Source: Cyprinodon diabolis
Taxonomy: Eukaryota; Chordata; Actinopteri; Cyprinodontiformes; Cyprinodontidae
Length of the DNA: 64,000 nt
NCBI GenBank assembly: GCA_030533445.1
Contig: CM060070.1
Location: 24,829,501-24,893,500, forward strand
Reading direction: 5' to 3'
A program made the position numbers and the translations under genes. Shown here one piece after another: positions 36,501 through 49,078 of the stretch (within the stretch, counting starts at the first letter, position 1; the number at the start of each line of letters is the position of its first letter). Below the pieces are notes generated by a model. The model worked only from the letters and a program-made list of their open reading frames with translations, made no database searches and had not been told where the DNA came from.

Positions 36501-36880
36501 CCATTGCTTTCAAGTTTAAGTAAAAAGTTATATACCGAAACGGTAAACTATGCCATGAGGAGGTGACAGCTGATTTCAGTCGATAATTTTTCAGAACTGA
36601 ATTTAACCTGAAAATGCTTTTTTTTTAAAATACTCTTGCACTGAAGCAATATTGTCTCATTAGTATAAATTTTTTATCCTTGAAAGTATGTTTTTTTTAT
36701 TGTAAATTATATTCAAAACTGTAATGTAAATTAAAAACTCTTCTTAATTATCCTAATTAAGCCACTAAATAGCTAGCTGTTAAGACACTCATGTCTAGCA
36801 AACACAATGGTGTGTCACATACAGTAATCGAATGAGTGTAATTCTATCGACCAGAAGTTGCTCAACTCTATGTAGCACTG
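33558..36880. other. Non-coding stretch
   Basis: No gene is recognised. 33.6-33.95 kb is A-rich and low in stops on one strand but has no domain. 34.3-34.65 kb carries overlapping frames of 74-109 residues on both strands without similarity to anything I know. A poly-C run lies at about 35,220-35,236. Confidence 0.4.
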
Positions 36881-37081
36881 CACTGCAAAAAATGGAAATG
36901 TAAATAAGTAATTTTTTCAAGACGATTTACACTTACAATAAAAAAAAAAAACAATTGCACTGTCTTACGAGGAAATAATCTAATTCCACTGAAAACTCAA
37001 CTCATTAACCTGCTCGAAAAAGGAGTAAATACACTTAATTTAAGAGATTTTAACATATTTCTGCATATTTTTTGCCGTGTG
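36881..37081. mobile_element. Short MITE-like repeat, CACTGCAAAAA type, copy 1
   Basis: It begins CACTGCAAAAAATGGAAAT and ends ATATTTTTTGCCGTG, an imperfect inverted repeat. The interior shares blocks (ACAATTGCACTGTC; AATTTAAGAGATTTTAACAT) with the sequence at 50,271-50,568. The type is common in fish genomes. Non-coding. Confidence 0.55.
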
Positions 37082-37293
37082 ATTGCTTTGGCTTTACTCA
37101 CACATTTGACACATTTTTGCAAGATCTTTTCCGCTGAATATTTGCAGGTTATATATTTTTTTGTTGTCAAATTAAAATAAATAAATTACTTATATTATTG
37201 CACAGGACGAAAATTCAGGGTTTTAAATTTAATGTAAAATTCTAGCAAGACCACATTTCTTTTGAAATAAATTGTAAAATGTCTGTATGATCT

Positions 37294-37378
37294 GGTGAAC
37301 TGTAGAGTGCCTTGAGGTGACATGTGTTGTGAATTGGCGCTATATAAATAAACTGAATTGAAATTAATTGAAAGGTGA
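37294..37378 (+). mobile_element. LINE/SINE 3' tail ending in (ATTGA)n-like repeats, copy 1
   Basis: GTGCCTTGAGGTGACATGTG, then a TTGGCGCTATATAAATAAAC block and an AATTGAA tail. This is a common 3' end of fish retroposons. An inverted copy is at 49,079-49,155. Confidence 0.6.
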
Positions 37379-38655
37379 AGAAAGAGAAAGATGGCTTATT
37401 AGAAACATTCTAATAATAAGCCAGTCTTTTTTATTAGTTCTTGCATGTAAAGAATTAGTTAAAACAATATAAAGATATAAGATCTGACATTGTTGTTAGT
37501 TTTTTTTTATTTAGCCAAATCTGTTAATAATCTTCAACCTACAGTGATTTATGCTTTACAATAGCATATAGCATATTTTATACAACATACAATAGTACTA
37601 TGAGAACATGAGCAGGAGAACACCTGTCAGTAATTTTAATATAATACATGCCTCTAATTATTTATTAAAGTAAATCAAATATCTTAGTAAAAATGTATAC
37701 TACTCAAAACCTAAAAATTTCACATGTGAAATCAACATATTTTTTAATTATGGCCAGCTGAGCAATAAGCCCTGATCCAGCTCTGCACTTTTTTACCTTG
37801 CACTTCAAAGAACTGTTACTCATCTCAGACCTTAGATCCGTCTTGACAGGGTTTGGACTGGTGGGTTTGGAGGTCCTCTTTTTTCTCCAGGAGGCCTGAG
37901 GAACGTAAGGAGCTGCAGCTTTGTTAAACAGATGTTCCCGCTCAGCTCTAAACCAAATTACACAGCAGAGCTGGGAGCCACTGGCCACAACCACATAGAT
38001 GCTGATTGAATGGCAAGGAGGGGGCAAGAAAAGCAGATCCGGCTCAATAAAGCAGCCACATCACGAAATCTGGTCAGCCTTTGTGAATAAAGATGAGACT
38101 AAAAGGGAAGCTAGAGGCTTTGGCGTTGGTGCTTCACTGCAGATTTGAGTTCTTTTGTTTTTGATGTTGTTTTATAGAAATGTGAGTTTATTTCCCCAGC
38201 TCTGTTGAAGGGAGACCCATTTATCAGATTTAATCATAAATACAGATACAATTACTTTTATACCATTAAGGCACTTTTTTGAAAGGTATTAGGGGAACAA
38301 TACTCACTATTCTAAAAAAGTTCTGATGATTATATTACTTTTCTCAGGGATTCCAGCTTATTATCCTCTGTCTACGTAGAGAAAAGTTTAATAATTTGCT
38401 GTAGCGGCTTAATATTTTATTATCTCATACTTCAACTGTGAAAGCTCATGTTGTAAATTGATACATGGCTAAAATGGATTGAGAAAGGTTAAAATTATGC
38501 TACAATTATCTACCATGAAACCCCTTGTATTTATTTACTTTTTATTTACTTTCATGTTATTTTCCAGGTAATCTCTTTTCGTTTGACATGCTTTAAATTT
38601 TGTTCAAATTAAATTACTAGGCTTGAGGTCTTGAAACAGGTATTTGTTTTGCCGT
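37379..38655. other. Non-coding stretch
   Basis: No gene is recognised. A 107-residue minus-strand frame (37,704-38,027) has no recognisable domain. Confidence 0.4.
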
Positions 38656-38659
38656 CTTT

Positions 38660-39120
38660 GTTCTGATCTGTGTGCCTGACCTGCCTTCAGACTCTTGGAC
38701 CTCTGAGCCTGCCTGTTCCTGTTCTGATCTGTTTGCCTGACCTGGCTTCAGACTCTTGGACCTCTGAGCCTGCCTGTTCCTGTTCTGATCTGTTTGCCTG
38801 ACCTGTCTTCGGACTCTTGGACCTCTGAGCCTGCCTGTTCCTGTTCTGATCTGTTTACCTGACCTGTCTTTGGACTCTTGGACCTCTGAGCCTGCCTGTT
38901 CCTATTCTGATCTGTTTTCCTGACCTAGCTTCGGACTCTTGGACCCCTGAGCCTGCCTGTTCTGATCTGTTTGCCTGACCTGTCTTTGGACTCTTGGACC
39001 TCTGAGCCTGCCTGTTCCTGTTCTGATCTGTTTGCCTGACATGTCTTTGGACTCTTGGACCTCTGAGCCTGCCTGTTCCTGTTCTGATCTGTATGCCTGA
39101 CATGTCTTCAGACTCCTGCT
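38660..39120. repeat. 61-bp minisatellite, about 7-8 units
   Basis: Tandem units of about 61 bp, each with GACTCTTGGACCTCTGAGCC, a CTGCCTGTTCCTGTTCTGAT block and a CTGTTTGCCTGACC block. One unit lacks CCTGTT. The unit length is not a multiple of 3, so the repetitive minus-strand open frames here rotate through all frames and are not a protein. Confidence 0.93.
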
Positions 39121-39352
39121 TGTTGTCCGTCTCCGGAGTTTCAACAATTGTTGTTGGCAGCCCACCGGCTGGACCCTACTGAACTTGTAAACCAGAGTTT
39201 CCCTGTGATAGATGGCCTAGCCGCTGTTACTCCGGTTACTCCAGTTTTTAACTGGTTACTCCAGTTTTTAACTTTAACTGTTTTTAAATGAACTTTTTGA
39301 ATAATCCCACTGTCTGTCTTGCCTGAATACCTCTGTTCTGAGTCGTGACACT
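39121..39352 (+). repeat. Possible LTR-like flank of the minisatellite
   Basis: After the minisatellite the sequence runs to CTGTCTGTCTTGCCTGAATA and CTGAGTCGTGACAC, which resembles the R-U5 end of fish LTRs. It contains a short duplication of GGTTACTCCAGTTTTTAACT. No partner LTR was found. Confidence 0.3.
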
Positions 39353-39615
39353 TTCATATTTTCTGTGCAATCTGAGAGCTAACAATTCAATGAAAAGTTC
39401 CACTAAGAAGACCTGACTAACTTCAAGATTTATTTAGTGTTTGTGAGCATTTTGAAAAGTTGCATTTGTTTATTTTTTTATGTGATTTTTTCCCCTGATA
39501 AATAGCTGAGGAACACATGTTTCAGTCTCCAGCAAACCATATTTACATCCAGTGAAACCTAAAATTCAGAGCTTCAGACTTGAAAAAAAATTAAGTTTTT
39601 TAAAAAGTAGCATAC

Positions 39616-39697
39616 TGTTGGGATCCTGAGGCTTGCCCACCAGAGGGCGCCGAGGATCCTCTTCTGTTTTTTCTTTTTCTTTTAGGGACTGGGTTAC
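39616..39697 (+). repeat. Start of another TGTTGGGATC-type LTR (U3 fragment)
   Basis: TGTTGGGATCC followed by CACCAGAGGGCGCCGAGG aligns loosely with the U3 start of the gypsy LTRs (CAGCAGAGTGCGCCGTGG) but continues differently. A second LTR start follows at 39,698. It may be a remnant of a related element. Confidence 0.4.
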
Positions 39698-40215
39698 TGT
39701 TGGGATCTGGGGACGTACCACCTTTCTCCAGCAGAGTGCGCCGTGGGTCTCCTGGGCTGGAGCCCTCCTGCACACCTGGAGCTCGTCTACTCATCAGGAA
39801 CCTTCCTTACATAAGCATCTGCCAGACCTTCCTTCACGGCCGCAGTGTTGACCTTAGTTTGGAAACCTGTCTCAAGTCTGAAGCTCTGGGTGAGCTTAAC
39901 CTGCCTGCCAGCCCTGGTGAGCCAAACCCGAAGATTCCAGTCTGGATTTTCTCCTGCTGCTCTTAGAGAAGAGCTGGAAACTCTGATCAAGGTCTGCCAT
40001 TCAAAGTCAGAAGCTAGACGCTGCTGCTGCTTGTGCACTCTGCTGAACAAACAGTCTCTGGACCCAACGGTTCCCTCCCTCACAAGTTAAGCCTGGACTC
40101 CTTCAAGACATCAGTGAACCCAACCCGGACCAGTACCTGATCCAGTTCATATTCTTGTGTCAATCTAACTTCAATAAACTCTGTTAAACTTTTCCTCAGC
40201 CTCCGTTTGTATTAT
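39698..40215 (+). mobile_element. LTR relic related to the gypsy element at 57.9-63.7 kb, lacking its two intron-like segments
   Basis: It starts TGTTGGGATCTGG and matches the gypsy LTR throughout: GCAGAGTGCGCCGTGGGTCT, the TTACATAAG box, GCCGCAGTGTTGACCTTAG, GAAGCTAGACGCTGC, AACAAACAGTCT and AATAAACTCTGTTAAAC (signal at 40,173-40,178). It continues directly from TTAGTTTG to GAAACCTGTCTC and from CTTCAAG to ACATCAGTGAACC. At these two places the full-length LTRs carry 91-bp and 65/71-bp GT...AG segments. The 3' border is unclear; similarity is lost after about 40,215 (a CATGACA at 40,298-40,304 might be the LTR end). Confidence 0.85.
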
Positions 40216-40304
40216 CTCTGAAGTTTATGTAAAGGTTATTACTTTAAATTGTTAGGGGACTAGTCTTAAAATGGAAACAAAGTCAAAACCACATTATGCA
40301 TGAC

Positions 40305-41966
40305 ATTAATAAGCACTTTGAACAAGTCCTGACATTCAAAAAATGCATTTTACCATCGTAAGAGGCATTTTGTTAGACTGATCATATACATAAAATCACT
40401 CGCTAATTTCTCTGCTGTAGCACCTGGTGTGAACAAAGCCCTGCAGTCATCAACCCTCTTCCATTTCTGTAGATAACCTGCCTCAGCTTTAAATTAGACA
40501 TTTATCTTGTGCAATTTAGCACAACAGAAACATACTTTTACAGTTCCTGTTCTCAAAGAGTATGGCTGGATTAGAGCACATTAATCACGCATAATGATGA
40601 GCCTGTACTCTCCTCTGGGAATAAACTGTACTAAGAAGCACCAGTCCTTTTTTGCCTACAGCGTTGGGGCTGGGGTTGGGGACAGCTTTGTACATGGTCA
40701 TTGGTACATTGGTGCAAATGGGAACTGCTGGTTGACATCAACTACCCAAGCATAGCAAAAATTTCACTGGAATTACTTCAAATTGACTTCCAGTCTCAGT
40801 CTGGCCTCTAGGAGGGAAAGATGGAGGAAAGAGTGAGAAATAAAAATGAAAGGTGAGCAGAACAGCGTCAGCTCTGTTAGTTTAAAGCAGCATTCACATG
40901 ATAGCTTGAGACCAAGGGATGACCTGAAAGAAATTAGAACTATTTACGGATCATCAATGTTGAGCTTAAATAGTAAAAAAAAAAACTGCTGAGTTACAAG
41001 TTTAGGTGCGTGACTATGATTTTCCTGGCTGACTCAAAGCTCCATTCCTGCTCTGCGTAGGGTGCGGCCCATTAAAACCAGCAGAAACTCTTAGCTTGGG
41101 CTGGGTTCTCTTGCTGCATGCTTGTCCTCAAAGTGGGCTCAGTGGGCTCCACTCCTGTTCCTGCTGAACTGAGCCAGTTTTCAGGTAAAACACTGATACC
41201 AGTTCAGTAGGCACAGGAGGGCACAGCCCTGCCTCTCCTTCACAGGTCAAACTTCAATATATGAAATGCTGCAAAAATCAAAATGACCTTATGTATAGAT
41301 AAAAGACAACCGAGTTTATCATAAAAAATATTGTACAATAATTCCTCTACAACAGATCAGATGATTTTAATAAAATCAATAGTGAAGTCATGGAAACAGT
41401 TGAAAGGTTAAGACTCAGTAAGGATCATGTTTGGGATATTCCTGTCATTATAACGTAGTTTTATTAGGTAAAATAGGTGTCCAAATGTTATGCTTCACTG
41501 AAAGCAATGCTGCATATAATCTTAATATTCATCAAAAGCACAATACATTTCATAAGAATGACATCCAACCTAACTTATGCTCTGGTGATGTTTGGATTGG
41601 GCAGTTTATGCTTATCTGGACACAGACATTTGTCCAGACGTCTATTGTTAACAGTTTGCCTTCTGTTCTAAGTCACGTCTTACTGACATTGCTGGGATTT
41701 TTGTGGAGAGGTTCGGAAAAGTGTAATACAAAAGCTACCATGTCTAACCTATTTTTTTTTTAATTAGACTTGTTAATTAGACGTCTAAATGTTCTTTTGG
41801 TTAACTGTTGCTTCACAAGAATAGGAAACGTTCTTAGCAAGACAATGGAAATTAATGACTAGAGTTTTTGGCTCCTTTCTGGTCTGTATTTAGATAATGT
41901 GCAACATGATTCAGACACAAAAAAAAAAGGTTTCACAAAAATCCATACTTGTATTAAACAAATATA
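40305..41966. other. Non-coding stretch
   Basis: No gene is recognised. 40,540-40,660 looks like conserved regulatory DNA (see findings). Confidence 0.4.
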
Positions 41967-42208
41967 AGCTCAACTAGGGCTGGGCGATAATTCAATAACG
42001 ATATATATCGATCGATAGACGTGTGGCGCAATAGAAAAAAAGAGGGTCGATAAAAGTTCGATAAAAAAGAAACGCAGTTTTCCTTCCTTCTCATTGTAGC
42101 CTAGCATGTAGGTTTATGCTAGTCACTGCTTCCTTCCAACCAATCACAATCGCGGACCCAGGCACGCCGTCACCAAGCGCCGCCCTCTCAAACCACAACA
42201 CAGAGCAC

Positions 42209-42460
42209 ATGAAGATGTCGCAGCAAGGAGAGTCGGAGGAAATTGTTTCAAAGAAGGGTTTTTGTAGTTCGGCAGTCTGGCAGTATTTCGGTCATGGCAA
42301 GTCGGACCAAAAACAAACCACAGTCATCTGTAAAATGTGTCGGGAACCAGTGAAAACGAAGTCTGATAACACAACCAACTTTTTTTTTTTTTTTATCATC
42401 TCAGCCGCTCACACCCGCAGGAGTATGAGCTGTGTAGGCACCGGCGTGGCTCTCCTCTGA
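42209..42460 (+). pseudogene. hAT transposase, N-terminal BED zinc finger, frameshifted
   Basis: From ATG 42,209 it reads MKMSQQGESEEIVSKKGF and then SAVWQYFGHGKSDQKQT, followed by a CKMC pair: a BED-type DNA-binding finger of ZBED/hAT proteins. After TTN a run of 15 T near 42,380-42,394 shifts the frame. The second half of the finger (HLSRSHPQEYELC) is found in another frame right after it. The dimerisation and catalytic parts are absent. Dead remnant. Confidence 0.8.
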
Positions 42461-42481
42461 GGAATCTTCGGGAATTTCGGG

Positions 42482-42488
42482 AAAAAAA

Positions 42489-42547
<59 letters not shown>
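42482..42547. repeat. poly-A/(TA)n microsatellite inside the hAT element
   Basis: About 25 A followed by about 20 TA units. Confidence 0.95.
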
Positions 42548-42550
<3 letters not shown>

Positions 42551-43011
42551 GTTCTGGGCAGTTTCCCACGTAGTTCTAACAATTGAGAGAAAAATGCTGA
42601 GGGGCCAGAAACTTCAAAGTAATAACTCAAGTTAAAGCAGGAAACGGGGGCGGCGGCGGCGGCGGTGGGGGGGGGCATTTATTTATTTGTTATATTTGTT
42701 TTGGTCACTTTTCTGGTCACTTTAGTTTATTCTTTGTCAGTATTTAATAACATAACTCAGGTCTCTCAAGTTATTTTTCTTTAAAACAATTCTGTTATGG
42801 TTAAAAAAGTTGGTTAAATAAAGATTTAATTCGAAGTCTGTGTTTGTGTGTTTTATTAAAATTAAATCATTTAGCAATATGATAAAAAGTCCAGGCAGAG
42901 CTGCACATAAAATATGGTTTCAAATCTTTTCAATAATTATCGATATCGATCAATATGCATTTTTTTTTATCGATAAGCTTTTTTTCTATATCGCCCAGCC
43001 CTAAGCTCAAC

Positions 43012-46000
43012 CCATCATGCAAGTGGCACTTACAAATATAAGTCATGCTTTTCATAAAGATTCTGCACGGTTATTTTTTACAGCTGGTGTTAAGTCTGGG
43101 CCTCCAATGAAAGCAATCTCAAAAGGATAGATTTATAAGTACCGATCTGTTTTGTCCAATTTCATCTTGTTTTACAACAAAACTTTAGAAAAGCTAAAAT
43201 ATTTCTTACAGACATTTATCTAAAGTACAGAATGTGCATGGAAAAATATGTAAAGCCTACACATATAAAGTATGATAACAATAACCGTACTGCTGACTAA
43301 AATGTGTGATGATTCCACATAATGCAACTCAAATTGGGATAAAACAGTATTTGAGATCATCAAAACAAAAATAAAGCCCAAGCTCAAAAAATGAAATAAT
43401 ACCAATAGAAAAATGGGACTGCATGTAAAGTATTATGACACACTCAAAGAGTTAAGTTACATTTTTAGAAAAACTCTTTTCAAAATGGATTTTTCCTGAC
43501 AAATAGAAAATAAGCTCAATACCAAAGTACAAAAACTGTGACAGTCTCAAAAAGACTTTTAGAGATATGGGCAGGTTTTTCTTGCCCAATTGACAGTATG
43601 ACAGTAGTTGAAATACTACATGTGCCTCCTTGCCTGATTATATGTATACATCAGGTAGCAAGAAAGTTTTAGACTAATACTTAAAAAAAGTGAAGTTTAA
43701 CTAGTAAAAAGGGCTTCAGTTATCTTTATGTTAATATTTTATTATAAATAACAGTGTTTCATTTCACCAAATTACATTGAATTTGATTAATTGCAGCTGT
43801 ACATCCATACATCCATAATTTTATGTAATGTCAACAACAAAAAAATCAGTCTCACGCATATGGTGTGAGATTTATATATTTCAAGAATTAAAATACATCT
43901 TTATTAGAGTTTATAATAAACGTGGTGGTTACTGTATTTTTTTAATTAAAATTTACTATTTTTTTACTGAAAATTTCCTAATCATAAAAGCCAGAGCAAT
44001 GTATAAGTGCTTTAAAATATTATACACTGTATGGGTCAGATTAGTTTTGATTGTGACGGCCTATATCACAGTCTTCTCATCCACAAGAAAAGAAAATTCA
44101 AACAAATCCAATTAACACAGTGAATGATGAAAACAATGTAAAAATGACAGTGAATAAAAATATAATTTTATTTATCACTTTCTAGGCAACATATTTATGT
44201 TATTTTTTTATTCAAATTAAAAAGAATTAAATGTCTGAGAATTTAATTTAATTGTTTTTATTTTATAATCAGTTGTACTTTCTATTTTTTGAAAATAATC
44301 AACACATTTGACGCTGGGGGAGCTGATGGTATGATTAAAATGGCCAAAGGGGTACAGAAGTCCAAAAAGGTTGGTAACCATTGCTTTAGGTCATAATGGT
44401 GACATGATTGTATTTGAACCTCATCCCCTACAATACTCTCCTTCCTACTTTCCTCCTTAATTCCTTCATCTTTCACCTTTTCCGAGATCATCAAGTTCTG
44501 TCCATCCACTGGAACAAATCCTCAACGTCGTATCAACTATTTCACCTCGGGCACTGAACTTAGCCACTGTGAACAACACATTGCAGGGATCAATGCTCAC
44601 CAATTAGCTAAGCTCTGTGCCCTCAGCAAGTGGGTGGCTGGCTGAGATTTATGCAGACCTTTACGTGAGAAGTCAGCAGTGAAGTCAGTGGTCTCGGAGC
44701 CAGCAGTTCAAGCAACGTTTTTCAGAGGGCATAGTGCTGTGGAGGATCTTCACTTATTTCATATATCTTGAGAAATTCCTTGCTTATGCTGTAAATCTAA
44801 AATCCCACCTTGTCTTGTGGGGCTCTGGTTTGCATTTACACCCATTTCCTGGGACATTAGAGTGGAGAGTGGGGAGACTAGTTTAAATTTCAAACAGCTG
44901 GAGCCTTAAATACACACAGAAGCGATCAACCTTTTAGAGGTCTTCTGCGATGGTTGATAAAATTCTTGTTTAATTTCTTTAGCACTCTAGAGTCCGGCCT
45001 GAGAACGCATGCAGCCAAGAGTGAAATGTGAGGTTGGGTCAGGGTTCCCACTGAGCTGTCAAGGAGTGGAAATCCCTGGCAATGTGATTTTTGTTTATCT
45101 TTGTGCATCAAATCACGGTGCCAGGAACCCTCCCCTAAGCAGCTAGACCAGAGGCCTGGTTTCCACCTCTCTGCCCTTTACCGCCCTCTGCTTTCTTCCA
45201 CGGTTTTTGGACTCTGGATGTTTCTCTTATGCAGCAGCTGTGGAGCACCTGTGACCAAGAAAAAAAAAACAAAAAGAGGAGATTTTAGTTCCATTATTTC
45301 TCTCTTTGAAACAAAACCTTCTAGCAGAACTAGTATTGTTTTGATGATAGTGTATGATGCACTTAAGAGCCCTCATCCATGCTCTGCAGTGGATGATGAT
45401 GCAACATAATATGTGTAACAGAAAAATTGCATTTGTGAGATAAGATAAAAAAACTCTATGGGCTTTTTGTTGCAGAGATCAGTGGGAGGCAGCAGATGTT
45501 TAGTCCAACCAAAACATGCAAAGCCAGCTGCTCAGTTATTAAAGAGCAACCCAGAAACAGATAAGCAGTGCACTATCGGTTTATTTTTAAGGTGGGAAAA
45601 AAGAGTCAAAGCAGTTTTCCTTGGTTTAAGGTTTTATATTGGTTGATGAGTTCAAGAGGGTAAATGTAGGACTATAAAATCAATTCTGCTCTTTTTACAA
45701 CTTCCTCCTCGCATTTTTGTAATATAATTTTGCTCATCTATCATGTCTGTTGTTGTTTTCCTTGCCGTCTTCCTTTTTTGCGCTCTGCAGGGGTAATTCT
45801 CGGACCACCAAGTTGGGGCAGAATTATAAATAGGATTGTTGAGTGGTGATGGGGAGGAGGGATGAGAAGATTTGGGCCAGGTATCAGCAGTTTCTTCTCG
45901 CTTAATTTTTATTCAGAATCTCTTCTCTATCACTTCAGACTTTAAACCATGCAGGCTGGTGGATGGGGAAATTTCTGTCAGGAAAAGTCTGGAAATCTTT

Positions 46001-47225
46001 TCAATTTAATGCAAGATTTTCCTCTATATCAAAACAAAAATAGATATTATCCATACTTACCAGAACAATTTATTCCATCCATAGACTTTTTGTTTTAATA
46101 CAAAGAAACTATGAGAATCACAGTCTTTACTAATGAAACATTCTATAAAAAAAGTTTCACTTTTCTTGTTTTTCAGCACAAAATGACTGTGTCAATACAG
46201 AGAGCCTTAGTACGTGTTGTACAACATTAGAAAAGGCATGCTGACGTCTCCCAGACAGAGAAATATGCCTGTGCTGTCAAGCAGTGTCAGCCACTCCCTG
46301 CACAAGAATCATGAATAAAAATGTGTGTGTGTGTGTAGATTGTGAGATTTGGAACATAATGTTGTGCATCAGTGAACAGCAAAGGCAGAGTGAGGGATTG
46401 CCTGCGTGTGCATGCTTCATTTACATGCATGACTTCTGATATTTTTTCTCTAAGAAAGAAAAAAAGAGAGAATATGCTGAGGTTGTCTGAATAAAGGGAG
46501 AGGCCACTGCCCTCTAACACCGCGGTGAGTCATTGTTTGTTTGTTGGGTGTGAAAGTCAAAATTGGAAATGAGTAATTGGTGAGGTCAGTGTGAGATTAA
46601 AATGATTTATTGGTCACATTTACCATGAAGTGAGTGTAACATAGTGCATATTCTGAAAGTAAAGGGGATAATTTAAGCAATCTAAATTCAGTTATACAAG
46701 AACATCTCTTTACACTCATGGTCTCATTTACAAGATGGGCAAGAAACCTAAAAAACCAACAGTGATAAAACTAAATTAAAAATAATATTTATAGAATCCA
46801 AAATGTACTTCTGAAGATGAATGCCATGCAACACCAGAAGGAGTTATACTAAAAAAAACAAGTACAATTGCATCCAAACAAGTTTACCTTTCCTTTTATC
46901 AAAATTTTTAACTCGCCAAGTGTGACAAAATTAGAGGGCCTCAGGTCACACTTGAAGCATGTTTGAAACAAGTGGAAGGAGAAGACTTTTTTAGCAAAGT
47001 TCATTATGTGCTGACGGAACACAAAATGTTCTTTAGAGCAAAATGGTATTAATGCCTTTTATGTGAGATGTTGCAGTACAAGTATGACAGAAAAAGAGAG
47101 AAAATGGATCTATTGCTTTGATTTTCCCCTTCTGGACTTTGAGTTTTGAGTTATCTATATAATTCTGTCTTGTTGATCTTTGGTTTATTTTCCATTTTGT
47201 TATATATATTAAAGCTGTGTTACAG
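43012..47225. other. Non-coding stretch
   Basis: No gene is recognised. AT-rich 43.0-44.3 kb; a possible decayed repeat end at about 44,340-44,390 (AAAAAGGTTGGTAACCATTG); a short (GT)8 at about 46,322-46,337. Confidence 0.4.
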
Positions 47226-47545
47226 TACAATTTAGTCTGTGTGGCCCCTTTGTTGTCTAATTTTAAAGTTACTTTTATCCACACCTGCTCCATATCAGCT
47301 CATTAGTCGATTCTTTGTTCTTTTCCCCATATATACACCGCCTCTGCAGTTCCTCTTTGCTTGTTTCTTGTTGTTACTTAGCTCTCCATGTGCATTTTCA
47401 CCTGATGTCTCCTGGTTTTTTGGTTTGCTGTATTTTGATTCTTGGATTTTGTTTCTCTTCCCCTTTTGATTTCATTAAACTTGCAAGAACTCATCTCTAC
47501 ATTTGGGTCCTTAACCAACCTCCACCAAACCCTGACATCTATTAA
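47226..47545 (+). repeat. Possible LTR or retroposon 3' end
   Basis: A CT-rich run ending TTCATTAAACTTGCAAGAAC and CCAACCTCCACCAAACCCTG resembles the 3' part of LTR-type repeats common in fish. Overlapping hydrophobic-looking open frames here come from the CT-rich composition. No partner copy is in the window. Confidence 0.25.
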
Positions 47546-49078
47546 TGAACATGTATCAATGTAAAAGCATGCAGGTGTGTAGTGGAAGAACTTTAACTAA
47601 GGCGAATAGTTTGCTATCGGTGACAAAATCTGTCATAAAGAAACCTTTTGAAAACCCAATATTAAGTCTAACACAGTTTAGGTTTAGAATGTTTATTGAA
47701 AGTCTGTGATATGAGCAGGAATGTTGGGCGGAAGACTTGTAGAAGGCTTTAAGCACATGGATAATGGCTCACGGGCTGGTGGCAGGCTTTAAGCAGACTG
47801 GTGGCAGGTTGATGGGTAATTTAGAGTCAATCAAAAGGAGCTTAATGTGGCCTATCACCAAAAAAATGCAAAAAAACACTCTCTACGATCTAAACATTCT
47901 CATGTGTTTAACTTTTTAACGCTACTCATAGTGTCTCTAGCTGCATTTCCTTTCTCTTATTGAAAGATGGAAAAAAAAATGTTTGCTAAAAAGCCACTTC
48001 TCTTGTAACTATTGTACACTCTGCAGTTGACAATGTTAACACTGCAAATGCAGTGATAAATATGATAGTGACCTCAAGTTTAAAATTCATATCCAAATCT
48101 AGCTGCGCTGTGATCTCACCCAGTGTTTGTCACAATGGTGCAATTTGTCACTTTAAAACAGAGCACAACATCTTAGAATGGAGATGGTGAAATGAGAGTA
48201 TCTTTAAAAGGGCTTTTATCTGTGGTATGACTGTTTAGCCATAAAACTCAGCTCATGCATTTTCTAAATTCATGTAAAAGTTGTTGTATGTTACGTGTAT
48301 CTAGGCTGAACAATTAACAGCTCAGAATCTTCTTATCTAATCCATATTTCAGTGTCAGAACTTATAAGAAAAAATCAGTTATTTTAACGATGGGTGTTAG
48401 AAGTTTTGTAAATATGCAAAACACAACCAAGGAAAACATTTGTTTTATCCAACAGCTTCTTTCTATAGTTATTTCAGTCAGATTGAAAATCTTTCATCTA
48501 AAAACCGTCTATAACATCTAATTGAGGTCAATATTTCAGTTCAGAAAAAAAAAACTCACACTAATAAATAATTGGTTAATAACTTTTCTTAAGGCATAAT
48601 TGGTTATATATGCCTCAATAAATGTAATTAAAATACTTTGTGCGTATAGTTGTTTTCAAAATGACATGAAAATTTAGGACACGGTCTCTTGAATATGTTC
48701 AAATGACTTCTTAATCACTCACAGCCCACATGTGTGACGATCTTTATAAGATGGAAAACATCTGCTGATCTAAACCTCCCGAATATCCACAGGCAGGGCA
48801 ATTATCAACTGTTTAAAACAACCAAAACAAAGACAAACAAGGTTAAACAAGGTTTTGTTCTGTCATTATCTGCAGCAAGGAGCCCCTGTTAGAATGTACA
48901 AAAACAACCTACTGCAAATGTCACAGTTTTAGAATTTAAGCATGCTGTGTCATCATGCTGTTAAACTGAAATATTTATATCTACGCTGAGTGTTTTCATT
49001 CGTAGGCTTTTATATAAGCTTAACATGCTGCTCATATTTCAACTTTTACCCATTAAAAATGAAAAAACGAAGAAGTTA
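47546..49078. other. Non-coding stretch
   Basis: No gene or repeat is recognised. Confidence 0.4.

Larger units (their letters stand above)
41975..43003 (+). mobile_element. hAT transposon, deleted, with BED-finger remnant
   Basis: A 1,029-bp element with inverted repeats TAGGGCTGGGCGATA at both ends, subterminal ATCGAT-type repeats and an 8-bp target duplication AGCTCAAC (41,967-41,974 and 43,004-43,011), as expected for hAT. It retains only the beginning of the transposase gene. The middle is filled by poly-A/(TA)n (42,482-42,547) and a GGC/G-rich run (42,646-42,676). It cannot move by itself. Confidence 0.9.

Noticed and set aside
38855..39165. Two minus-strand frames with repetitive SEQEQAGS-type peptide
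   Set aside because: Encoded by the 61-bp minisatellite, whose unit is not a multiple of 3; not protein-like.
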